From Algoriphagus sp. PAP.12 (lineage in GTDB: Bacteria > Bacteroidota > Bacteroidia > Cytophagales > Cyclobacteriaceae): a DNA stretch of 64,000 nt. Below the pieces are notes generated by a model that saw only the letters and a list, made by a program, of their open reading frames with translations, had not been told where the DNA came from and did no database searches. Position numbers and translations under genes: made by a program. This document shows positions 35,396-43,040 of this stretch, one piece after another (position 1 is the stretch's first letter; every line of letters begins with the position of its first letter). The stretch is taken from the NCBI RefSeq assembly GCF_026652115.1, contig NZ_JAPPSQ010000008.1, forward strand, positions 156,258 to 220,257, given 5' to 3'.

Positions 35396-36323
35396 CCGGT
35401 TCGGGCTTATTTTTTTGAAGGTAATAGATTCCCGCAATAAGGACTAATAATCCTACCAAAGCCATAGGATAAGACACTGTATCTGTTGATTCAATATCAA
35501 ATTCTATCATTCCTTGATTGGAAGCATAGACCATTAAAACAGTAAAAGTATTATTAATAATATGGGCTAATATAGGATAAACAAGACTACCTGTGAATAC
35601 ATACATATATCCGAACATCGCACCTAAGAAAACTCTTGGCAAAAATCCGTAGAACTGTACGTGAATAGCAGAGAAAATAATTGCCGACAACCAAATTCCC
35701 CAATGTACTGAACCTGTATATAAATGCATTTTTGGCTGGAGAACCCCTCTAAAAAACATCTCCTCACCAATTCCTGCCAAAACCCCAATCACCAAAATCC
35801 CCGCCAGTAACTCGGGGATCGTCTGGAAATCTGTCAAATACTTGGTCATTTCCATCAACTGCTCCTCCATGGATCTCATCCAAGCTTCCAAAGAAGCCAT
35901 GGATTCAGGAAGTACCATTTGAGAATTCCAGTAAATCAACAGGGCATTGAAGAACATTCCTCCAAAAGTAATCCCAAGCGCAACCCAGAATTTCTTGTTA
36001 TTGAATCGTGAAAGCTGCAAATCCCATTTTAGGTTGGCTTTATCCAGCCAATGAATAATAATCCAAGCAGTGAGCCAAAAGCCTATACCAGAACCTAAAC
36101 CTTGGATAAATAACATAGCCATCCGTCCATTTGGGATGCTATCATCCCCTTGCATCAAGGACATAATCTCCTCAATTGAGATATTAAAAAGGGGAACCGC
36201 GAGAGCTAAGGCTATTCCTTGAAGTAAAATAAGGACGCCAAGTGACACTAAAACAATGACTACCAGAGCCAAGAGCCAGCTTTTCCGCTTGGCTATTTCT
36301 GAATGAGTTTCGTAAATCTCCAT
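35379..36323 (-). CDS. CPBP-family intramembrane glutamic endopeptidase
   Basis: A 314-residue protein of the CPBP (Rce1/Abi) family of intramembrane proteases. Several hydrophobic segments are seen; the first, about residues 16-45, is an uncleaved anchor. The catalytic motif GEEMFFRGVL (EExxxR) lies near residues 184-193, and the later conserved histidines are in SAIIFSAIHVQF near 209-220 and LAHIINN near 252-258. Bacterial members may process exported or prenylated peptides; no substrate can be named. It is divergent from dusB, with only 37 bases between the starts. That gap is filled by a palindrome and a -7-like element facing this gene. Downstream it overlaps the DUF2007 gene. Confidence 0.9.
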   Translation of the reverse strand: MEIYETHSEIAKRKSWLLALVVIVLVSLGVLILLQGIALALAVPLFNISIEEIMSLMQGDDSIPNGRMAMLFIQGLGSGIGFWLTAWIIIHWLDKANLKWDLQLSRFNNKKFWVALGITFGGMFFNALLIYWNSQMVLPESMASLEAWMRSMEEQLMEMTKYLTDFQTIPELLAGILVIGVLAGIGEEMFFRGVLQPKMHLYTGSVHWGIWLSAIIFSAIHVQFYGFLPRVFLGAMFGYMYVFTGSLVYPILAHIINNTFTVLMVYASNQGMIEFDIESTDTVSYPMALVGLLVLIAGIYYLQKNKPEPDGELD

Positions 36324-36324
36324 A

Positions 36325-36347
36325 TTTGGACGTAAATTTACGCCAAA
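36325..36347. promoter_or_regulatory. Palindrome in the divergent CPBP-dusB gap
   Basis: TTTGGACGTAAA meets TTTACGCCAAA to form a near-perfect 23-base palindrome with one bulged base, between the two start codons. It is a candidate operator that could affect both genes. Confidence 0.45.
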
Positions 36348-36351
36348 TTTA
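36344..36351 (-). promoter_or_regulatory. Candidate -7 element for the CPBP protease gene
   Basis: On the minus strand this reads TAAATTTG (TAnnTTTG), 21 bases before the CPBP start and overlapping the palindrome. Confidence 0.4.
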
Positions 36352-36360
36352 TAATTAGCA

Positions 36361-37356
36361 GTGGTAAAGATAGGAAACTTAGAACTTGGAGATTATCCCC
36401 TTTTGCTGGCACCCATGGAAGATGTGAGTGATCCACCATTCCGTGCAGTATGTAAACAAAATGGGGCTGATTTGATGTACACCGAGTTTATCAGTTCGGA
36501 AGGGCTCATTAGAGATGCAGCCAAAAGCGTCCAAAAACTGGATATTTTCGACTACGAAAAGCCAATCGGGATTCAGATTTTCGGAAATGAAATCGAATCT
36601 ATGAGAGAGGCTGCGGAGATTGTAGAAGAGGCCAAACCAGATATTTTGGATATTAATTACGGCTGTCCTGTTAATAAAGTAGCATGTAAAGGTGCTGGCG
36701 CTGGAATTCTTTTGGACATCGACAAGATGGTATCAATGACTGCTGAAATCGTCAAAGCTGTAAAAATCCCAGTGACTGTAAAAACCCGCCTAGGCTGGGA
36801 TAATGATACCATCCGCATCGTCGAGGTTGCTGAAAGACTTCAAGATGTAGGAATCCAGGCAATCAGCATACATGCAAGAACCCGAAAGCAGATGTATAAA
36901 GGTGAGGCTGATTGGTCTTATTTGAATTTGGTAAAAGACAATCCAAGACTTCATATTCCTGTTTTTGGAAATGGTGATATCGACACCCCGGAAAGAGCTG
37001 CTGAGTATAAAGCAAAATACAATGTGGATGGCATGATGATCGGAAGAGCATCAATTGGATACCCTTGGATTTTCAATGAGATCAAACATTACTTGGCCAC
37101 TGGTGAAAAATTAGCAGCTCCCACATTGGATGAAAGAATCGCTGTCGCCAAAAAGCATTTGGACTTTTCAGTAGAATGGAAAGGTGAGAAATTGGGAATT
37201 TTGGAAATGAGGAGGCATTACACCAATTATTTCAGAGGCATGCCCAACTTCAAACAATATCGAACTGAAATGGTCACCTCAGACACTTATGATGAGGTTT
37301 GTGCAATCTTGGATCAAGTCGCCAAGGTTTATGCAGACTATGAATTTTCCGTTTAA
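36361..37356 (+). CDS. dusB: tRNA-dihydrouridine synthase
   Basis: This FMN-dependent enzyme reduces specific uridines in the tRNA D-loop. The 331-residue protein is a TIM barrel with the flavin-binding LLAPMEDVSDPPFR near residues 15-28, the catalytic cysteine in DINYGCPVNKV near 97-107, the HARTRKQMYKGEADW motif near 172-186, and phosphate-binding loops GNGDI and GMMIGRAS. The architecture and length fit the DusB group. The start appears to be a GTG at 36361, with no suitable ATG nearby. It is divergent from the CPBP protease gene, and a 13-bp inverted repeat lies downstream. Confidence 0.92.
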   Translation: MVKIGNLELGDYPLLLAPMEDVSDPPFRAVCKQNGADLMYTEFISSEGLIRDAAKSVQKLDIFDYEKPIGIQIFGNEIESMREAAEIVEEAKPDILDINYGCPVNKVACKGAGAGILLDIDKMVSMTAEIVKAVKIPVTVKTRLGWDNDTIRIVEVAERLQDVGIQAISIHARTRKQMYKGEADWSYLNLVKDNPRLHIPVFGNGDIDTPERAAEYKAKYNVDGMMIGRASIGYPWIFNEIKHYLATGEKLAAPTLDERIAVAKKHLDFSVEWKGEKLGILEMRRHYTNYFRGMPNFKQYRTEMVTSDTYDEVCAILDQVAKVYADYEFSV

Positions 37357-37386
37357 TCAATTGAATATTAGATTTTTTTCATATTA

Positions 37387-37424
37387 ATCGTCCCGATCCT
37401 GATATATATTGGGATCGGGACGAT
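37387..37424. repeat. Perfect 13-bp inverted repeat
   Basis: ATCGTCCCGATCC (37387-37399) is repeated as its exact reverse complement (37412-37424) around a 12-base AT-rich loop. It is GC-rich in an otherwise AT-rich gap between dusB and the EamA gene. It has no clear T-tract on the plus strand, so it may be a terminator, a REP-like element or a protein-binding site. Confidence 0.6.
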
Positions 37425-37524
37425 CAGCCTGACCAAGGATGTTTTTTTAAGACAGACACCTCTTTTTTAATGGGAATCTAAATTGGATTTGCTTTTTTTG
37501 CTTACGAATTCAATAAGCATCTGA

Positions 37525-38424
37525 ATGTCTACTGGCAACTCCGAAAACACCGCAAAAAACTGGGCTTATCTGGGCATCCTAGCATTGGTTTGGGGCAGCT
37601 CATTTATATTAATAAAAAGAGGCCTTGTTATTTTTTCTCCCGGTGAAGTGGGCGCTTACCGAGTGGTAGCTGCTGCTACTTTTCTTCTTCCTTTATCCCT
37701 TCCACGAGTTCGACACCTCAATGCTACTCAAATCCAAAACCTGATTTTAGTTGGATTGGTTGGGAGCTTTATTCCTGCATTTCTTTTTGCAAAAGCTCAA
37801 ACTCAACTTTCCAGTTCATTGACAAGTGTTCTAAATGCTTTGACACCTTTGTTTGTGGTTTTGGTAGGGTGGATTTTCTTTGGCTCCAGAATTACAAGAC
37901 AGAATCTGATCGGTTTGGGAATTGCCTTTTTGGGCGTGATTTTCCTGGTTATGGCCAAAGAGGGCGTAGGATTTGGCGCTTTTTCCGACATCAATGCATA
38001 CGCTTTCTTTGTGATCCTTGCCTGTACCTGTTATGGATTCAATCTCAACTTGATCAAATTTCGATTTGTCGAGTTGAAACCCATTGAAATTACCGCTATC
38101 TCTCTTTTAATGGTTTTGCCAGTGGCTCTGATTTATCTGATGATGGGTACGCAGTTTTCATACAAACTTGCCAACATCGATGGGGCATGGAAAGCCTTTG
38201 GCTACATCACCTTATTAGGAATAATGGGGACATCGCTGGCCCTAATTCTATTTAATATGCTGGTCAAGACTGCCAGTCCTGTATTCGCCAGTTCGGTAAC
38301 TTATTTGATCCCAATTGTAGCCATCATTTGGGGAGTTTGGGATGGTGAAGTCCTTCTTTGGGGACATTATTTAGGTTTTGCAGCCGTGATTTTTGGAGTC
38401 TGGGTAGGGAATCGGAAAAAATAA
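37525..38424 (+). CDS. EamA/DMT-family transporter
   Basis: A 299-residue protein with ten predicted membrane helices in two EamA repeats. The first repeat begins YLGILALVWGSSFILIKRGL and the second is around ACTCYGFNLNLIKF. The C-terminal repeat ends with SPVFASSVTYLIPIVAIIWG and a basic tail (GNRKK). Members of the drug/metabolite transporter superfamily export amino acids or other metabolites; no substrate can be read from the sequence. Its stop is directly adjacent to the stop of the convergent LytM-like gene (no gap). It has a 168-base upstream region containing a strong inverted repeat. Confidence 0.92.
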   Translation: MSTGNSENTAKNWAYLGILALVWGSSFILIKRGLVIFSPGEVGAYRVVAAATFLLPLSLPRVRHLNATQIQNLILVGLVGSFIPAFLFAKAQTQLSSSLTSVLNALTPLFVVLVGWIFFGSRITRQNLIGLGIAFLGVIFLVMAKEGVGFGAFSDINAYAFFVILACTCYGFNLNLIKFRFVELKPIEITAISLLMVLPVALIYLMMGTQFSYKLANIDGAWKAFGYITLLGIMGTSLALILFNMLVKTASPVFASSVTYLIPIVAIIWGVWDGEVLLWGHYLGFAAVIFGVWVGNRKK

Positions 38425-39315
38425 CTACTCCTTCCCATAATTCTTAAGTTCCTTTTTGGTCATTTCACGTGTAATCACTTCCTCTGGAAATATCACTTCA
38501 AAAGGACCATAATTTTCCAATAGGACTGACTCTCCATTTATTGCAAAATTTACTGGGATGATCTTATTCTTGATTAATCCTTCCTCATTTTTCACCACCT
38601 CCATCACTGCCATTCTTACATGTTTTCCTCCTTGATAATTATCTCCTGCTGAGGTTGCCAAAACATCACCTGGGAATACTTCTTGTCCCAATTGCACCTG
38701 TTGGGAACCTGATTTCAAAACCATGATTTTGGTAACCTTACCGTCCTCATGGTAAATCTCAATAAAATTCTCTGAACGGGTAAAATCCAAATTTTCACTT
38801 GATTTATCATTACTCATACTCAAACCTGCAACAATACCCTTTCGAGGCGCAACTATTTCAACCTCTTCATCAAAATGAAAGGAAATACCTACGTACTCAT
38901 CATTGTGTTCTTTGGGTTGCAGGCGATTTTCCAGATGGGTCATGGGTACAGATCTTACAGTAGTCCCTTCCTTTACCGGGACCAAATAAATCGGCTCTAC
39001 CTTTGTTTTACCGTAAATATTTCCCTTCACAAAAGTGTATTTATAAGAGTAATTGGTCCTTTGGTTAGACTGCAGCGGTTTAAGCGTTGTTAATCTACCT
39101 TTTCCAGGATTGGCTATGGCTATAACTCTTGAACCACCCGTAGTAGAAAGATTTAATAAAACCGGAAACTCCAATAAAACAGTGTAGGTCATTTCACTAC
39201 TATTAACATAATTCAAAGTAACCTCACCTTTATCATCCCTTTCGGAGGTAACCTCGATTTGGGAAAAAGCTGAGAAAGAAAAAGTCAACAATAAAAAACT
39301 AACGAAATATTTCAT
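38425..39315 (-). CDS. Secreted LytM/M23-like domain protein, catalytically degenerate
   Basis: A 296-residue exported protein with signal peptide at residues 1-18 (ending FSAFSQ). The C-terminal half has the outline of an M23/LytM beta fold: VAPRKGIVAGL, then ENFIEIYHEDGKV, QLGQEVFPGDVLATSAGDN and KHVRMAVMEV. The zinc ligands usual for active LytM are missing: the HxH near the end reads HVR, and no HxxxD motif is visible before it. It is therefore probably an inactive LytM-type adaptor (as EnvC or NlpD are) or a scaffolding protein, not a hydrolase. The N-terminal half is a beta-rich domain of unknown type. It is convergent with the EamA gene, with no spacer. Confidence 0.7.
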   Translation of the reverse strand: MKYFVSFLLLTFSFSAFSQIEVTSERDDKGEVTLNYVNSSEMTYTVLLEFPVLLNLSTTGGSRVIAIANPGKGRLTTLKPLQSNQRTNYSYKYTFVKGNIYGKTKVEPIYLVPVKEGTTVRSVPMTHLENRLQPKEHNDEYVGISFHFDEEVEIVAPRKGIVAGLSMSNDKSSENLDFTRSENFIEIYHEDGKVTKIMVLKSGSQQVQLGQEVFPGDVLATSAGDNYQGGKHVRMAVMEVVKNEEGLIKNKIIPVNFAINGESVLLENYGPFEVIFPEEVITREMTKKELKNYGKE

Positions 39316-39378
39316 AATAGATGGTATTAAGGATGAAAACTAAACGCATCTTACAACTTTTCAAACCTTTTAATGGAA

Positions 39379-40452
39379 TTAAAAATCTTTCATCCTTTCT
39401 CTCCAAGCAAATGCAAGCATTGGAAGCTGCTGATAGCTGTTGATTCCTGCTTTCACGCCTTGGGATTTTAGAAAAATATCATTGGTTTTCTGGCTCAATT
39501 CAATAGATATAGGCTTATACTTATTATTGATTTCCTGAATTGCCCTGATGTCATTTTTGATCCCTTGGTCTAGAGTTTTTACCCATTCTTTATATTTATC
39601 GGGTGCCATTTTATAATAATCCCTAACCTGATACATGAGCAGTCGCAGGTGACCTGAGTACCGCAAAAGTGGGTCCGGAGAGTTGGTGGTAATTACCCAA
39701 GCAATAAAATTCGCTTCTCCTTCATTGGTTACCCCATAGCTATGCGCCATTTCATGAGCCACCGTGAAAGGCTGTTCCAATGGATGCAATGAAGGGTCAA
39801 TATAGCTTTCACCTGTGTATGGAAAATAAATTCCCAAGATCCCCATTTTCCTCATAAATCCCGGAGGTGGGAATAATTTGGTTCTAGGTTTTCCTGTAAA
39901 ATTCAAACCCAACATATCCAAATTATCCCTTATGTTGCCTCGAACTACTCTTTCCAAATCTGGATAGGAAATAATCCCTTCAATCGCTGAAGTATCATTT
40001 GTAATCTGATACCTAGACTGTGTCGCCAATCTTTGAGTAATGCGTATCTCCAACTCTACTTGCTCCAAATTCAAAGCTTTGGGGGTCAATGAAAGTTGTT
40101 TGAAAATCGGGGTTCGCTGATAATTAAATCCCCATAAGACCAAAAAAAAGAAAACTAAAGCTCCTAAAGCATTTAGTAGTGATCTAAAGGAAAAAAGTGC
40201 TTTTGCTTTCCACCCTTCTTTTTTCAGTAATCTTCTGAGAAATATTCCCAAAAGAATAAGTACGGAAAGTATAAACAAATAAACGCTGGGGAATGGCAGA
40301 TACCCCAGCGTTTTATCAATCACATTCCGAATTACCGGAAAGAATTTTCTAGAATAGATTTCATCTGTTGCTTCCGGGTTATGAGCAGCGATCCATCGAA
40401 TACCTAAAGCGATTAAGCCTAATAATGCCCAGGACCAATCTCTCTTACCCAT
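39379..40452 (-). CDS. DUF3810 integral membrane protein with HExxH motif
   Basis: A 357-residue protein of the DUF3810 family. Three predicted membrane helices lie in the first 125 residues (around 8-24, 55-72 and 91-112). A soluble region follows with the motif TVAHEMAHSYGVTNEGEANF near residues 228-247, an HExxH zinc site with a downstream glutamate, which suggests a gluzincin-type metallopeptidase. Nearby lies a FPYTGESYIDPSLHPLEQP segment. The family is conserved in bacteria but not characterised in detail. It starts 10 bases downstream of the Nfu gene and is probably cotranscribed with it. It is likely anchored in the inner membrane with the catalytic part outside. Confidence 0.85.
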   Translation of the reverse strand: MGKRDWSWALLGLIALGIRWIAAHNPEATDEIYSRKFFPVIRNVIDKTLGYLPFPSVYLFILSVLILLGIFLRRLLKKEGWKAKALFSFRSLLNALGALVFFFLVLWGFNYQRTPIFKQLSLTPKALNLEQVELEIRITQRLATQSRYQITNDTSAIEGIISYPDLERVVRGNIRDNLDMLGLNFTGKPRTKLFPPPGFMRKMGILGIYFPYTGESYIDPSLHPLEQPFTVAHEMAHSYGVTNEGEANFIAWVITTNSPDPLLRYSGHLRLLMYQVRDYYKMAPDKYKEWVKTLDQGIKNDIRAIQEINNKYKPISIELSQKTNDIFLKSQGVKAGINSYQQLPMLAFAWRERMKDF

Positions 40453-40462
40453 AAAACAACTA

Positions 40463-41047
40463 TCAAATACCTTCTGCCTCTACTTCCTTCACATCATCAG
40501 GAAGCATACGGGTAAGCAAGTTTTGAATTCCGGCTTTCAAAGTGATCGTACTGGAAGGACATCCAGAACAAGAACCCTGAAGCAATACTTTTACAACACC
40601 ATCTTTGAATGAATGGAACACTATTGCTCCTCCATCTTGCTCCACAGCTGGTCGGATGTATTCATCCAAAACCCCTTTGATCTTCTTGACCACTTCAGAA
40701 TCATTTTCATCAAATAAAGGATCTTTGTCCAATACTACCTGAACTGGCTTTTTACCAGCTTCTAAATAGTCTTTGATATGATCTCTAATGATATGTTGGA
40801 TTTCTGGCCATTCCACATCTTCAGACTTGGTTACGGTCACAAAGTTGGAAGCTATAAATACGCGCTGCACAGCAGCAAAATTGAATAATTCTTTTGCCAA
40901 AGGGCTATTTTCAGTGCTTTTCTCATCTGGATAGTCAAAGCTAAGACCATCTTCGACCAGCATGAAATTGGCCACAAATTTCAAAGAGTTCGGATTCGGA
41001 TTTGCCTCCATGTAGAGGTGAACCGGTTTAGCTTGTGCTTTTAGCAT
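40463..41047 (-). CDS. Nfu-type iron-sulfur cluster carrier (NifU C-terminal domain protein)
   Basis: A 194-residue protein with an N-terminal Nfu domain (MEANPNPNSLKFVANFMLV at residues 13-31) and a C-terminal NifU-like domain with the cluster-binding CSGCPSS motif near residues 166-172. This matches the Nfu family that carries and transfers [4Fe-4S] clusters to apoproteins. It is a soluble cytosolic protein. A DUF3810 gene follows after 10 bases. A perfect 10-bp inverted repeat lies 28 bases before its start, after the upstream thuA-like gene, so the Nfu gene is likely transcribed separately from that gene. Confidence 0.93.
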   Translation of the reverse strand: MLKAQAKPVHLYMEANPNPNSLKFVANFMLVEDGLSFDYPDEKSTENSPLAKELFNFAAVQRVFIASNFVTVTKSEDVEWPEIQHIIRDHIKDYLEAGKKPVQVVLDKDPLFDENDSEVVKKIKGVLDEYIRPAVEQDGGAIVFHSFKDGVVKVLLQGSCSGCPSSTITLKAGIQNLLTRMLPDDVKEVEAEGI

Positions 41048-41075
41048 AAGTCTTTCGTGTTTTTTTGAAATAAAC

Positions 41076-41105
41076 CCTTTGCAGGGGGATTAGTTCCTGC
41101 AAAGG
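41076..41105 (-). terminator. Hairpin between the ThuA-like gene and nfu
   Basis: CCTTTGCAGG (41076-41085) pairs perfectly with CCTGCAAAGG (41096-41105) across a 10-base loop. On the minus strand it follows the ThuA-like stop by about 20 bases and is followed by a modest T-rich stretch, so it is a probable terminator. Confidence 0.6.
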
Positions 41106-41123
41106 TAATTTTCCTGAGGGAAA

Positions 41124-41858
41124 TTATTTCATAGGCTCCCCAGTAGCTGCATACCAGATGCCACCAGCTAGGTGTTTAAGGAAGTCAGCATCTTGATAAG
41201 CTGACTCTACGTGGCCTAATGCAGTATAGAAAACTCTGCCGCCGTCAAATTCATGATACCAAGCCATTGGGTGATTATCACCATTTCCTTTGGCAGGCTT
41301 ATAAGTACTCTCATCAGCTTTGATCAATACTTTGATATCAGGATTGATCTCTCTGAATTCATACAACTCATCGTACCACAGCCAGTTTTTAGGCAAATGC
41401 CAGGTAGCTGGATGATTTTGATCCACTACTTCCAATCTCAAGGTCTGCTGAGCTGGGTGAGTCAAAAAGTAAGCGCCGATCATTTTATTATACCAAGGCC
41501 ATTCGTATTCAGTGTCAGTCGCAGAGTGAATTCCTACCACTCCTTTTCCACTTTGTACGAATTTTTGAAAAGCAGCTTTTTGTTCTGCATTGAAGATGGT
41601 TCCTGTAGTAGAAGCCAAGATTACCACATCGTATTTCTCAAGATTTTCATCTGTAAAAGCTCCCGCATCTTCGGTCACATATACTCCAAAACCTTGGGTT
41701 TTCCCCAAGTTTTTCAAAGCCACTACGGCATCAGGAATTGATTGATGTCTAAATCCAGCAGTTTTACTAAATACAAGGGCTCGAAATTGCTGGGCACTCG
41801 CCACGAAGCTTAGGCAGAAAAATACTGCAATTGCTGAAAGGAATATTTTCAGTTTCAT
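41124..41858 (-). CDS. Secreted ThuA-like (trehalose-utilization type) protein
   Basis: A 244-residue protein with signal peptide (ending SFVASAQQF near residue 24) and a ThuA domain of the glutamine amidotransferase-like fold. Family marks are ALVFSKTAGFRHQSIPDAV near residues 27-45, VVGIHSATDTEYEWPWY near 111-127, and HPMAWYHEFDGGRVFYTALGH near 196-216. ThuA domains occur in sugar-related oxidoreductase or heme-protein contexts, but no catalytic activity is firmly assigned to these Bacteroidota secreted forms. It has no close partner: the neighbours are nfu (after a hairpin) and a DUF4249 gene upstream. Confidence 0.9.
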   Translation of the reverse strand: MKLKIFLSAIAVFFCLSFVASAQQFRALVFSKTAGFRHQSIPDAVVALKNLGKTQGFGVYVTEDAGAFTDENLEKYDVVILASTTGTIFNAEQKAAFQKFVQSGKGVVGIHSATDTEYEWPWYNKMIGAYFLTHPAQQTLRLEVVDQNHPATWHLPKNWLWYDELYEFREINPDIKVLIKADESTYKPAKGNGDNHPMAWYHEFDGGRVFYTALGHVESAYQDADFLKHLAGGIWYAATGEPMK

Positions 41859-41903
41859 AGGTTTTGGGTTGATTTTGTGAAGATTCGAAAATACAAAAAC
41901 CTC

Positions 41904-41916
41904 AGGCTTAAAGCCT
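41904..41916. terminator. Small hairpin after the second DUF4249 gene
   Basis: AGGCTTAAAGCCT, a self-complementary 13-mer, is flanked by T/A runs. On the minus strand it follows the DUF4249 stop by about 30 bases and precedes a T-rich run. The stem is short, so support is weak. Confidence 0.4.
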
Positions 41917-41945
41917 ATTTTTTTTACAATTGGCAGAATGTGTTT

Positions 41946-43040
41946 TTACTGGTCAAACCACCAATGGGGAGTATCGTTTGAACTGGAAGGAAATTCACTA
42001 CACCGGAGACAAGTTTTAGGATAATCATCTATCGGTCTGGCAGGATCATAGGTACAAGGAGGCTCAATGACAAAAGAAACATCACTTGGCACAGTGTATA
42101 TCCTACTCTGAGAAACTCTGGCCACCTCAAAATATCCCAAAACCACTTCTTCTGGAAAATGTACACTGAATACGTTGCCTTTGATTGGGGCTGGAGGAGA
42201 GTCAAAAACTGAACCTGAATTATTCACCAATTCTCGAACTTTTCTCCAATATTCAAAAGACTCTTTGGAGGTACTTACCTGTCGGACATTGAAATAATGT
42301 CTGCTCAGAAAAGATTCATCCACTTTCCTCTCTGCGACCAACTGAGTATTGCTTCTTTGTTCCGAATCCACGTTCTCTCCGTTAAAAAGTGTAATTCTCT
42401 CCGGGTCGGGAAAACCAAAAACATAGCAATCCGGAGGTGGATTATTAAAAGGGTTTGGGAAAAAGGTCAAATCCCAATAATAGGCTTCATCCACGTCCCA
42501 TCTTAAATAATAAGGTTCATCTGAATCAGGCAGCTTACTGTCCGAATAGATAGAGACGAAAGCAGTTTCTGGAGATCCTTTGAACTCTCCTCTCTGGAAT
42601 TCATACCTCAATTCATCCTCACCAACAGTATCAGGCATTTTTTGAGGATCCGTTCGATATTCATTCCCGCTGACTAGAATTTCCAAATGGTAATAAACCT
42701 CATCTTCCAATTTATAAGACCGATCCAATTTGTACTTCCCGTCTTCGGACATATTCATCAGGACCTTCTCATCCCTCTCATTTACCAAGTAAACCATAGC
42801 AGAAGACACAGGCCGAGGAAGATCGTTTATCACATAAAATTGCCCAGTGTAAACAGGCTCTCGATCGGCAGAGGTAGTTTCTGAAAGGAAAACATATTGA
42901 TCCTCATCCAGATTGCTGATTTGGCCAGAGACGATCAATTTAGCTACTCCTTTATCAAGCGGAAAGGAGATTTGATCCACGCAGGAATTGAATGAAAGCA
43001 GTACCAAAACAAGAGAGAAAAGAGATTTCAACCTATTCAT
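41946..43040 (-). CDS. DUF4249 outer-membrane lipoprotein (second copy)
   Basis: The start is taken as the ATG at 43040 (MNRLKSLFSLVLVLLSFNSC, lipobox Cys20), preceded by a GGAGGAGGTG ribosome-binding-like stretch that lies inside the end of the receptor gene. The mature protein of about 345 residues carries the DUF4249 N-terminal pattern (KGVAKLIVSGQISNLDEDQY) and beta-rich repeats. It overlaps the upstream TonB receptor gene by 8 bases, the same coupling as in the first pair. It is probably the outer-membrane partner of that receptor. Compared with the first DUF4249 protein in this window, the sequence is clearly divergent, so the ligands may differ. Confidence 0.85.
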   Translation of the reverse strand: MNRLKSLFSLVLVLLSFNSCVDQISFPLDKGVAKLIVSGQISNLDEDQYVFLSETTSADREPVYTGQFYVINDLPRPVSSAMVYLVNERDEKVLMNMSEDGKYKLDRSYKLEDEVYYHLEILVSGNEYRTDPQKMPDTVGEDELRYEFQRGEFKGSPETAFVSIYSDSKLPDSDEPYYLRWDVDEAYYWDLTFFPNPFNNPPPDCYVFGFPDPERITLFNGENVDSEQRSNTQLVAERKVDESFLSRHYFNVRQVSTSKESFEYWRKVRELVNNSGSVFDSPPAPIKGNVFSVHFPEEVVLGYFEVARVSQSRIYTVPSDVSFVIEPPCTYDPARPIDDYPKTCLRCSEFPSSSNDTPHWWFDQ

